From: Streptosporangiaceae bacterium
Lineage (GTDB): Bacteria; Actinomycetota; Actinomycetes; Streptosporangiales; Streptosporangiaceae
Length of the DNA: 6,851 bases
Assembly (NCBI GenBank): GCA_030045295.1
Contig: JASIGD010000454.1
Location: forward strand, 1-6,851
Direction of reading: 5' to 3'
The position numbers were made by a program, and so were the translations under genes. Below the pieces are notes generated by a model, which saw only the letters and a program-made list of their open reading frames with translations, ran no database searches and had not been told where the DNA came from. Below are positions 1 through 5,650 of the stretch, piece by piece; position 1 is the first letter of the stretch; every line of letters starts with the position of its first letter.

Positions 1-925
1 GGTCGATACCGGTGACAAGCTCGGTGACGGGGTGCTCGACCTGCAGCCGGGTGTTCATCTCCAGGAAGACGAACGAGTCGGTGCCGGCCTCGACCAGGCA
101 CTCGACGGTCCCGGCGCCCCGGTACCCCACCGCCTGCCCGGCCCGGACGGCGGCGGCCAGCATCCGCTCGCGCAGCCCGGCGGACACCCCCGGTGACGGC
201 GTTTCCTCGGCTACCTTCTGATGACGCCGCTGCACCGAGCAGTCACGCTCGCCCAGCGCGAGCACCCGCCCGTCGGCCAGGCCCAGGATCTGCACCTCGA
301 CGTGGCGGGCGTGCGCGACGTAGCGCTCGATCAAGATCTCCGGAGAGCCGAAGAACCGCTCGGCACGCGACCGGGCCGTCTCGAACGCGGCGCGAAGATC
401 GGAGGGGTTGGCCGCCGCGCCCATGCCGATCCCGCCGCCGCCGGCCGCCGCCTTGACCATGACGGGATAGCCGATCCGGTTGGCCTCGGCGACGGCCGCG
501 GCCACGTCGCCGACCGGTTCGCGGCTGCCCGGCGAGACCGGCACGCCCGCGCGCTCCATCAGGTTCCTGGCCCGGATCTTGTCACCCATCTGCTCGATCG
601 CGGCCGGATCGGGGCCGACCCAGGTCAGCCCGGCGGCCAGGACCTGACGGGCGAAGTCCGCGTTCTCGGCGAGGAAACCGTAGCCCGGGTGAACCGCGGA
701 CGCCGCGGTCTTGCGAGCCGCGTCGATAACCGCCGCGGCGTCCAGGTAGCTCTGGGCGGGCGGGGCCGGGCCGATGCGGACCGCTTCGTCTGCCTCGCGG
801 ACGTACGGCAGATCCGCGTCGGCGTCCGAATACACCGCGACGGCCCTGATCCCCATCTGGCGGGCCGTCCGGATCACCCGCCTGGCGATCTCGGCGCGGT
901 TGGCGACAAGCACCGAATCGAGCAT
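1..925 (-). CDS. Acyl-CoA carboxylase alpha chain, biotin carboxylase domain (3' end cut off by window edge)
   Basis: The visible 308 residues form a biotin carboxylase: ATP-dependent carboxylation of biotin on a carrier domain, feeding acetyl-, propionyl- or a related acyl-CoA carboxylation in the cytoplasm. Seen: the N-terminal VLVANRAEIARRV motif (residues 5-17), HPGYGFLAEN (79-88), K116 in GDK, K158 followed by a glycine-rich ATP-grasp loop AGGGGIGM (161-168), HVEVQ (208-212), RRHQK (233-237), E275, and EMNTRLQVEHP (289-299). All line up with catalytic residues of E. coli AccC at nearly the same numbers. The loop has Ile where E. coli AccC has Arg (GGGGRGM). The remaining BC domain, and any BCCP domain as in actinobacterial alpha chains, lies beyond the edge. 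ATG start 19 bases after the upstream HD gene, with a weak AGTAGG ribosome site, so probably co-transcribed. The acyl-CoA substrate cannot be told from this part. Confidence 0.93.
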   Translation of the reverse strand, partial: MLDSVLVANRAEIARRVIRTARQMGIRAVAVYSDADADLPYVREADEAVRIGPAPPAQSYLDAAAVIDAARKTAASAVHPGYGFLAENADFARQVLAAGLTWVGPDPAAIEQMGDKIRARNLMERAGVPVSPGSREPVGDVAAAVAEANRIGYPVMVKAAAGGGGIGMGAAANPSDLRAAFETARSRAERFFGSPEILIERYVAHARHVEVQILGLADGRVLALGERDCSVQRRHQKVAEETPSPGVSAGLRERMLAAAVRAGQAVGYRGAGTVECLVEAGTDSFVFLEMNTRLQVEHPVTELVTGID

Positions 926-944
926 TAGGCCAGCCTACTGGCGG

Positions 945-2294
945 TCAGAGCTGGATGATGGACCGGCGGCTCACCACCCGGCCCAGGGCCTCGACCGTGT
1001 CCGGGTCGTACTCGCTGGCCGTGTCCAGCCGGAGCTGCTGCACGGCCGCGGCGGCGCGGGCGGGATCCAGCGAGCTGCCCACCAGGTCGTCGAACGCGTT
1101 GGCGGCCTTGATGATGCGGCTGCTCAACGGCGGCCCCGGGGACTCGCCCACGGCGTGATCCGGGCGACCCGCGGGAGCCGGACGCCCCCGGTAGCCTTCA
1201 TGCGCCACCTCAAGGCTCCGGTAGGGCTCGTGTTGCCTGCGGACGATCTCGGCCACCGAGCCCAGGACGTGCGCCTGCTGGATCACGTCGGCGCCCAGCT
1301 CGGCGATGCGCTGCTGGTCCTGGCGGGAGACCAGGACCGTGGCTCCGCCGGGGATCGGATCGTGCAGCGAGAGCTGGCCGATGTCGTGCATGAGCGCGGC
1401 GTACTCGAGCTCGAGCAGCTCGGGCTCGTGGATGCCGAGCTCGCGGCCGACGGCGACCGCGAGCCTGCTCACCCGCTCGGAGTGGCCGGTGTCCACGTAG
1501 TCGCCGATCTCGGTGACCTTGGCCAGCGCGCGCACGGTCTGCAGGTAAGTGGCCCGGATACCGGCGTAGCGGCGGAACGCGACCTGCGTGACGAGCAGCG
1601 GGGCGGTAAAGGTGGCCAGCGCGGCCAGCCCCATGACCTCGGCGGCGAACGCGATGAGCAGGGCCGACGCCCCGACCGCCGCGCCCAGCGGCAGCTGGAC
1701 GCGCATCTCGTCCACCAGCGCCACACCGAACCTGGCGCGCTGCTCGTCCACCCGCACCAGCGCCTCCAGCACCGTCTCGAGCAGCAGGGCGAGTACGACC
1801 AGGGACGTCATCAGCGAGAACGCGAGCCCCCAGTGGGTGGCCACGGCGCTGTTCCCGGCGAGCGGACGGAAGATGAAGGCGACGCACGCCACGCAGAGCA
1901 GGCGCGAGGCCATTCCGCTCAGCTTGGCCGGGCGGCCCACGGCCAGGTGCGGCAGCGCTCCGACGATCATGCCGATGGCGGTGACGGTCACGACCTGCTC
2001 GGCGCTGTAGTGGACCGGGTGGACCCCGACCCGGATGAGCAGGGCGTAGGCGAGCGCCCCGGCCAAGCCGATCGGGGCCGACTCGCGGTCACCCGGCAGG
2101 TTCAGCCGGAGGACCTCGCCGAACGCGATCAGCACGCCGAACGCCAGCGCGATGTGCGGATCCCGCAGGCCCGCCACTGCGGTCTGCGCCACCGAGGCGA
2201 CGAGCACCACGCCGGCCGCCACCACGAGCAGCAGCAGGGCGGAATCCCTCACCTGCCAGGGAAACCCGCGGAGCTCGAGTCGTCGTTCGGTCAT
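945..2294 (-). CDS. Membrane HD-domain protein with a degenerate HD-GYP-like active site
   Basis: 449 residues. About seven hydrophobic segments fill roughly residues 17-240 (for example LLLVVAAGVVLVASVA from 21), followed by a cytoplasmic HD domain (about 255-445). Seen motifs: GHSERVSR (270-277), MHDIG with H303 and D304, and Q354-H355 where HD-GYP enzymes have HH. The DGxGYPxGL signature is replaced by a longer Pro/Gly-rich stretch (359-390). The usual VADAFD is AANAFD (N399 for the metal-ligand Asp), and the LHPxxG histidine is Ile330. Family knowledge: HD-GYP proteins hydrolyse cyclic-di-GMP using clustered metal ligands. With several of these lost, this copy is inferred to be inactive, altered in substrate, or regulatory. 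It starts at ATG 14 bases after the canonical HD-GYP gene, with no good ribosome site, which fits translational coupling. The architecture matches its upstream neighbour, suggesting an old duplication. No frameshift was found that would restore the GYP motif. Confidence 0.87.
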   Translation of the reverse strand: MTERRLELRGFPWQVRDSALLLLVVAAGVVLVASVAQTAVAGLRDPHIALAFGVLIAFGEVLRLNLPGDRESAPIGLAGALAYALLIRVGVHPVHYSAEQVVTVTAIGMIVGALPHLAVGRPAKLSGMASRLLCVACVAFIFRPLAGNSAVATHWGLAFSLMTSLVVLALLLETVLEALVRVDEQRARFGVALVDEMRVQLPLGAAVGASALLIAFAAEVMGLAALATFTAPLLVTQVAFRRYAGIRATYLQTVRALAKVTEIGDYVDTGHSERVSRLAVAVGRELGIHEPELLELEYAALMHDIGQLSLHDPIPGGATVLVSRQDQQRIAELGADVIQQAHVLGSVAEIVRRQHEPYRSLEVAHEGYRGRPAPAGRPDHAVGESPGPPLSSRIIKAANAFDDLVGSSLDPARAAAAVQQLRLDTASEYDPDTVEALGRVVSRRSIIQL

Positions 2295-2308
2295 CAGAGG
2301 CTGAGCCT

Positions 2309-3754
2309 TCAGTCCAAGTTCGCGTTGCTGCGATGTGAGCTGCGCTCCTCGCCGGCGATGGCCGGCAGCGGCGCACCTGGGTCGTCGTGGTCGCGGGCCG
2401 TGATCACGGGCAGCTCATCGGCGGCCAGAACGGCCGCCTCGCGACGATGCCAGCCTTCACGCCTGATGGCGGCCACGAACGCAGCCACGAACGCCGGGTC
2501 GAACTGCGTACCCGACCATCTGTTCAGCTCCTCGATCGCCTCGTCGACCGGGCGGGCCCCGCGGTAGGACCGGGTGGACGTCATCGAGTCGAAGGCGTCG
2601 GCGACCGCCAGCATCCTGGCGAACTCGGGGATCTCGTCGCCGGCCAGGCCCATCGGATAGCCGCGGCCGTCAATCCTTTCGTGATGATGCTTGATCCCGG
2701 CCAGCGCCTCGTCGAGGAACCCGATCTCCCTGAGGATGTCGAGCCCGCGCATCGGGTGGAGCTGGATCGCCGCGTATTCCTCCTCGGTCAGCTTTCCCGT
2801 CTTCTGCAGCACGTTCGTGGGCACGCCGAGCTTGCCGACGTCATGCAGCATCCCGGCGTACCTGATGGCCTCGACCCGCGCGCCCCGCAGGCCGATCTCA
2901 CGCGCGATCATGACCGACCCGCGAGAGACCCGCTCGCTGTGACCGCGGGTGTAGAGGTCCTTGGTCTCGACCGCCTGGCACAGCGCGCCCACGGTGGCTT
3001 CGTAGGAGCGCTGCTGCTCCGCGATCTGCGCCACGGCCCAGCGCGCGACGAACAGCGGGATCAGCACCAAGACCGGCGCGAAGAGCCCGACCACGCTCCA
3101 CAGCGCCGCGATGAGCAGGCCGAACGCCCCGTATCCGAGATCGGACGCGATCAGCTTGAGGCTCACGCCCAGCGGGGCACGGCGGCCGGAGGAATCAGGG
3201 TGGCTGGTCAGCCAGAGGACGCCCGCGAGGAGCACGTGGTTCGTGACCACGTGCACGGCGGCCGCGACCACGAACGGCCCGATGACGTCCGGGAACGAGG
3301 TGGCGTCGGGTACGCCGACCTGCCCGCCCAGGGCGACAAACGCCTGGCCGGCCAGGTAGGCGGACAGGGCCATCATGCCCGTATTGAAGGCGCGCTGGGC
3401 CGGCGAGGGACCGCGTCGCAGTCCGAATACGGTGCAAGCGCCCACCAGGGCCGCGCCGACCGGTCCCACCAGGACGGCGGCGGCCAGGGTGGCGGAGGAA
3501 TTGGGCGACCACGCGAGTTCCCTCGGACGAAGCACCGTCGCGGTCGACTCGAAGACCACGACCAGCAGACCGAGGACGACGACCTCGCGCCACCAGGCGA
3601 TACCGCCGAACGGGCCGCGGACGATCACCGTAACGGCGGCGGCGACCACGGCGCCGACGTACAGCCGCGCGGGCCACGAGAGCCTAGCCGAACCTCCCCC
3701 CTTCACCGCCAGGAGCGTGAGACGCGAACCGTGCTCCAATACCCCTACCCCCAC
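2309..3754 (-). CDS. Membrane-anchored HD-GYP domain phosphodiesterase (canonical motifs)
   Basis: 481 residues. Hydrophobic membrane segments span about residues 30-240, then a linker (IAEQQRSYEATVGAL) leads into a complete HD-GYP domain (about 255-432). Seen motifs: DLYTRGHSERVSR (266-278), LHDVGKLGVP (303-312) with H304 and D305, QLHPMRG (331-337), HHHER (356-360), DGRGYPMGL (362-370) and VADAFDSM (384-391). All signature metal-binding positions are present, so hydrolysis of cyclic-di-GMP or a related cyclic dinucleotide at the inner membrane face is the expected role. The signal sensed by the membrane part is unknown. The assigned start is a GTG preceded by GGGAG at only 3-4 bases. TTG codon 6 and GTG codon 17 are alternatives, but neither has a better ribosome site. 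A short ORF with a strong ribosome site overlaps this start in another frame. First gene of a probable three-gene operon. The hydrophilic tail (435-481) has no recognised motif. Confidence 0.92.
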   Translation of the reverse strand: MGVGVLEHGSRLTLLAVKGGGSARLSWPARLYVGAVVAAAVTVIVRGPFGGIAWWREVVVLGLLVVVFESTATVLRPRELAWSPNSSATLAAAVLVGPVGAALVGACTVFGLRRGPSPAQRAFNTGMMALSAYLAGQAFVALGGQVGVPDATSFPDVIGPFVVAAAVHVVTNHVLLAGVLWLTSHPDSSGRRAPLGVSLKLIASDLGYGAFGLLIAALWSVVGLFAPVLVLIPLFVARWAVAQIAEQQRSYEATVGALCQAVETKDLYTRGHSERVSRGSVMIAREIGLRGARVEAIRYAGMLHDVGKLGVPTNVLQKTGKLTEEEYAAIQLHPMRGLDILREIGFLDEALAGIKHHHERIDGRGYPMGLAGDEIPEFARMLAVADAFDSMTSTRSYRGARPVDEAIEELNRWSGTQFDPAFVAAFVAAIRREGWHRREAAVLAADELPVITARDHDDPGAPLPAIAGEERSSHRSNANLD

Positions 3755-3837
3755 GTGCTCCCGGGCAGGGCAATCGCCCAGCCCGGGTCCGCTGTCACCT
3801 CACCCGCGGCAGGGGTTATTCCGCCGGATGGACGCAT
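3745..3837 (-). CDS. Possible upstream ORF or leader peptide (30 codons) overlapping the HD-GYP start
   Basis: An ATG is preceded by GGGAGG with 7 bases of spacing, the best ribosome site in the region. It opens a 30-codon frame beginning MRPSGGITPAAGEV and ending at TAG 7 bases inside the HD-GYP gene. Its stop overlaps the HD-GYP GTG start by 10 bases, an arrangement suited to translational coupling. About 22 of 30 codons end in G or C, lower than the neighbouring genes. The peptide resembles nothing I know. Alternatives: an indel in the adjacent G-rich tract (GTGGGGGTAGGGG) has split the true HD-GYP N-terminus, or the frame is chance and the ribosome site is a remnant. Confidence 0.3.
   Translation of the reverse strand: MRPSGGITPAAGEVTADPGWAIALPGSTWG
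3797..3822 (-). promoter_or_regulatory. Possible weak sigma-R-type promoter for the HD-GYP operon
   Basis: Reads GGAAT-N18-GGT on the minus strand, one base from the sigma-R consensus GGAAT-N18-GTT. A start about 8 bases downstream would give an untranslated leader of roughly 35 bases to the HD-GYP GTG. The mismatch is in the normally well-kept -10 triplet, so activity is doubtful. Confidence 0.25.
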
Positions 3838-3905
3838 GAGCTGACCTCCCTAAACATCCCACTACCTACAGCTCAGCAATATTGTCCGAGGTCAAGGATA
3901 ACGTG

Positions 3906-3922
3906 GCGACAACACTTGTCGC
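3906..3922. promoter_or_regulatory. Perfect 17-base palindrome, candidate operator
   Basis: GCGACAA-N3-TTGTCGC has perfect 7-base arms around a 3-base centre. It lies about 150 bases before the HD-GYP start and about 165 bases after the rsrA stop. There is no T-run on either side, so a dimeric repressor or activator site is more likely than a terminator. The cognate protein is unknown. Confidence 0.45.
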
Positions 3923-3999
3923 AGACCCAAATCTCGTTGTGAGCAAACCGTGAGCGCGATAGTCACAATGGGCGATCAGAGGCGGCACATCCGGCGCAA

Positions 4000-4017
4000 T
4001 TGCCACACATCTGGCAA
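4000..4017. repeat. Inverted repeat TTGCCA-N6-TGGCAA
   Basis: Six-base arms and a 6-base loop, about 70-85 bases past the rsrA stop. It could be a weak transcript-end hairpin for sigR-rsrA or an operator. No T-tract follows, so it is not a classical intrinsic terminator. Confidence 0.3.
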
Positions 4018-4054
4018 ATCGGGTCGCTTTGGGTGATGCATGATAGAGCGTTGT

Positions 4055-4117
4055 ACTCAGCGAACTCGATGGTCGCCCGGACTTGTTACTCAGCAAACTC
4101 GATGGTCGCCCGGACTT
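4055..4117. repeat. 33-base tandem duplication covering the rsrA 3' end
   Basis: The 30 bases at 4055-4084 match 4088-4117 at 29 positions (only 4062 G versus 4095 A differs), an offset of exactly 33 bases. The preceding TTGT (4051-4054) is also echoed as TTGTT before copy two. The right-hand copy encodes the last codons of RsrA (VRATIEFAE, then TAA). The left-hand copy repeats them after the stop, in the same frame, but reads GAG TAC AAC instead of GAG TAA. The duplication is therefore frame-preserving, and the stop lies at the copy junction. Confidence 0.9.
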
Positions 4118-4358
4118 CTCTGATGCGGACGAGAATTTTCTCCCGCAGGTCCGCCGGCGCCGGGTCGCAGCCGCAGTGCTTGTGCACGAGGCGCTTAACC
4201 GCTTCCTCGAGGCCGTACTCCCGCAAGCAGGGGCCGCATTCCTCCAAGTGCTGGCGGATCTTCGCGCAGTCGATGTTGTCAAGTTCGCCGTCCAGGTAAC
4301 CGTAGACCCGGTCCAGCACCTCGGTACACGGCGTCTCATGCGGCTTTCCGCAGCTCAT
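4086..4358 (-). CDS. rsrA: RsrA: zinc-binding redox anti-sigma factor for SigR (mycothiol system)
   Basis: 90 residues, a zinc-binding anti-sigma (ZAS) protein. In the RsrA family the reduced, zinc-bound form holds SigR inactive in the cytoplasm; thiol oxidation forms a disulfide, releases zinc and frees the sigma factor. Seen: [11 protein letters not shown] start with C3, H7 and C11; C31; the hallmark H37-x3-C41-x2-C44 (HLEECGPC); [11 protein letters not shown]; then H61-C62-G-C64. S. coelicolor RsrA, as I recall it, has Cys at 61-62, so position 61 is changed and an extra Cys sits at 64. The ATG overlaps the sigR stop as ATGA, and GGAGG lies 7 bases upstream inside sigR, so the two are translationally coupled and made in step. 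The protein is somewhat shorter than the roughly 105-residue S. coelicolor homologue; its stop sits in a tandem duplication. Confidence 0.95.
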   Translation of the reverse strand: MSCGKPHETPCTEVLDRVYGYLDGELDNIDCAKIRQHLEECGPCLREYGLEEAVKRLVHKHCGCDPAPADLREKILVRIREVRATIEFAE

Positions 4359-5104
4359 TGCGCTTCCTCCCCCGGCAAGGAGGCGTCGGAGCCGGTCCTT
4401 GCCAATCCGCGTTCCGCCGCGTAATCCTGGAGCAGTTCCCGCAGCTGACGCCGTCCACGGTGCAAACGTGACATCACGGTGCCAATCGGCGTTTCCATGA
4501 TGTCCGCGATCTCCTTGTACGCGAATCCCTCGACGTCGGCCAGGTAGACCGCGATCCTGAATTCCTCGGGAAGCGCCTGGAGCGCCTCCTTGATGTCCGA
4601 ATCAGGCAGCCGTTCCAGTGCCTCCGCTTCGGCCGACTTCAATCCCCCTGACGTATGCGACGCCGCCCGCGCCAGCTGCCAGTCCTCGACGTCCTCCGCG
4701 CCCGACCGCTGCGGCTCACGCTGGCGCTTGCGGTAGGTGTTGATAAAGGTGTTGGTCAGGATCCGGAACAGCCACGCCTTCAGGTTCGTACCCCGCTGGA
4801 ACTGATGGAAAGAGGCGTACGCCTTGGCGAACGTCTCCTGCACCAGGTCTTCCGCGTCCGCTGGATTGCGAGTCATCCGGAGCGCCGCGGAGTACAACTG
4901 ATCCAGGTAGGGCAGCACCTCCTGCTCGAAGCGCTGATCGCGCTCTTCGAGCGTCTCCGGACCCACTGTCTCCGGAACGGGACCCACCCCCTCGGGGTAG
5001 TACGGAACCGGGCTGCGAACCTGCAGACCGTATGAGCGGGAGGATACCGCGCCCGAATCGGAGACTAGCTTCAGCATGCCGCGAGGCGGCGAGGCGACTG
5101 CCAT
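4355..5104 (-). CDS. sigR: SigR: ECF RNA polymerase sigma factor for the thiol-oxidative stress response
   Basis: 249 residues from the upstream ATG. Sigma region 2 (about 65-135) includes [35 protein letters not shown] and [13 protein letters not shown]; region 4 (about 172-227) includes [39 protein letters not shown] and RGRRQLREL. These closely match S. coelicolor SigR. SigR directs polymerase to thioredoxin, mycothiol and protein quality-control genes when RsrA is oxidised. Two starts are plausible: ATG at 5104, and in-frame GTG at 4987 (codon 40), whose product begins GPVPETVG, resembling the known short SigR start (MGPV). The 39-residue extension would correspond to the unstable longer isoform of Streptomyces. 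A consensus sigma-R promoter sits immediately upstream, implying positive autoregulation. The stop overlaps the rsrA start. Confidence 0.96.
   Translation of the reverse strand: MAVASPPRGMLKLVSDSGAVSSRSYGLQVRSPVPYYPEGVGPVPETVGPETLEERDQRFEQEVLPYLDQLYSAALRMTRNPADAEDLVQETFAKAYASFHQFQRGTNLKAWLFRILTNTFINTYRKRQREPQRSGAEDVEDWQLARAASHTSGGLKSAEAEALERLPDSDIKEALQALPEEFRIAVYLADVEGFAYKEIADIMETPIGTVMSRLHRGRRQLRELLQDYAAERGLARTGSDASLPGEEAQ
4366..4370 (-). promoter_or_regulatory. Ribosome binding site of rsrA inside sigR
   Basis: GGAGG within a GGGGGAGGAAG stretch, 7 bases before the rsrA ATG. It fixes the start and shows that rsrA can initiate efficiently on the sigR transcript. Confidence 0.75.
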
Positions 5105-5113
5105 GCCGCGTTC

Positions 5114-5139
5114 AACACGGCGGCGCGGTCCGTCATTCC
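5114..5139 (-). promoter_or_regulatory. Sigma-R autoregulatory promoter of sigR
   Basis: Exact match to the sigma-R consensus on the minus strand: -35 GGAAT (5135-5139), 18 bases, -10 GTT (5114-5116). The -10 is 9 bases before the ATG at 5104, so transcription should begin at or within a few bases of that ATG. It lies in the 125-base gap after the DksA-like gene. This gap also contains two weak GC hairpins (CAGCCG-N8-CGGCTG at 5173-5192 and CTGACC-N10-GGTCAG at 5190-5211) that might end the upstream transcript. Confidence 0.82.
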
Positions 5140-5229
5140 GTGACGCGGCAGCTCCGGTCGCTTATCGTGAGCCAGCCGCAGGTGAACGGCTGACCGGGAG
5201 CTGGTGGTCAGAGTTCCTGGGACGGGAGA

Positions 5230-5577
5230 TTAGCGCCGCCGGGCCCGCTTGGCCTGGCAGTTAACACAGCGGGCGGCGTCCGGCCGCGCGTCGAGCCGAC
5301 CCTCGGCGATCTCGACCCCGCAGTCGACGCAGCGGCCGTACGAATTGTCGTCGATGCGGGCCAGCGCGGCGAGCACCTCGGCTCGCTGGCTGCGGGCCGA
5401 GTCGAGGATCGCCTCGGTGCGATCGGTCTCGGACAAAGTGGAGCCGGCATCGGCGGAGTCGTGCGGGTACCCCTCGCCGGCCAGCGGCGCGGGGCGTTCG
5501 CCCTGCAGGATGGCGATCGACCGGTCAAGTTCGTCGCGCATCTCCTCAAGGCGCTTACGGGCGACGGTAGTTTCCAC
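5230..5577 (-). CDS. DksA/TraR family C4 zinc-finger protein
   Basis: 115 residues. Seen: predicted helical coiled-coil arms (about 5-27 and 50-77), an intervening tip with D40-S-A-D43, and a C4 zinc finger C83-V-D-C86 ... C104-V-N-C107, then a basic tail (RARRR). The tip resembles DPAD of E. coli DksA, whose aspartates act in the RNA polymerase secondary channel. Family role: DksA/TraR proteins bind polymerase and modulate promoter opening, often with ppGpp; in actinobacteria such short homologues are common but mostly uncharacterised, so a transcription role here is inference. The start is GTG with GAGGA 5 bases upstream. The gene lies 73 bases after the SRAP gene on the same strand and could share its transcript. 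That gap holds a small hairpin (GGCTC-N4-GAGCC, 5618-5631) without a T-tract. Confidence 0.88.
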   Translation of the reverse strand: METTVARKRLEEMRDELDRSIAILQGERPAPLAGEGYPHDSADAGSTLSETDRTEAILDSARSQRAEVLAALARIDDNSYGRCVDCGVEIAEGRLDARPDAARCVNCQAKRARRR

Positions 5578-5650
5578 TGGTGTCCTCGCCTCCCGTCCGC
5601 GTGCGAACCGCAGCCCGGGCTCGGGTGAGCCGCAGCCGCGTGCCGCGGAC

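Larger units (their letters stand above)
3755..4085. other. 331-base regulatory gap between rsrA and the HD-GYP operon
   Basis: Visibly less GC-rich than the genes on both sides. In minus-strand order it holds: the second copy of a 33-base tandem duplication; an in-frame, low-GC3 extension of the rsrA frame to a TGA at 3963-3965; a TTGCCA-N6-TGGCAA inverted repeat; a perfect 17-base palindrome; a poor candidate -35 (TTGACC at 3890-3895) with a GTAGGT-like element at 3864-3869 whose spacing of about 20 is too long; the palindrome CAATATTG (3877-3884); and the leader ORF. No RNA gene or T-tailed terminator is seen. It probably contains the promoter of the HD-GYP operon, position unknown. Confidence 0.6.

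Noticed and set aside
1120..1250. A frameshift explaining the missing GYP motif in the second HD protein
   Set aside because: I translated the minus strand through this stretch. The frame stays open and the downstream SSRIIKAANAFDDL matches the expected helix, so the motif has diverged and the frame is intact.
774..2567. Very long open frame on the plus strand across the degenerate HD gene
   Set aside because: The minus strand encodes clear membrane and HD motifs with proper stops and spacing. The plus frame is low-complexity, rich in His, Arg, Gly and Gln, and is the usual mirror of GC-rich codons.
2387..3844. Long plus-strand open frame opposite the canonical HD-GYP gene
   Set aside because: It is antisense to an unmistakable HD-GYP domain, its composition is repetitive, and no family is recognised.
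3866..4339. Minus-strand open frame overlapping rsrA in another phase
   Set aside because: It is a phase-shifted reading of rsrA, rich in Ser, Arg and Thr, whose real frame has the HxxxCxxC core and ATGA coupling to sigR.
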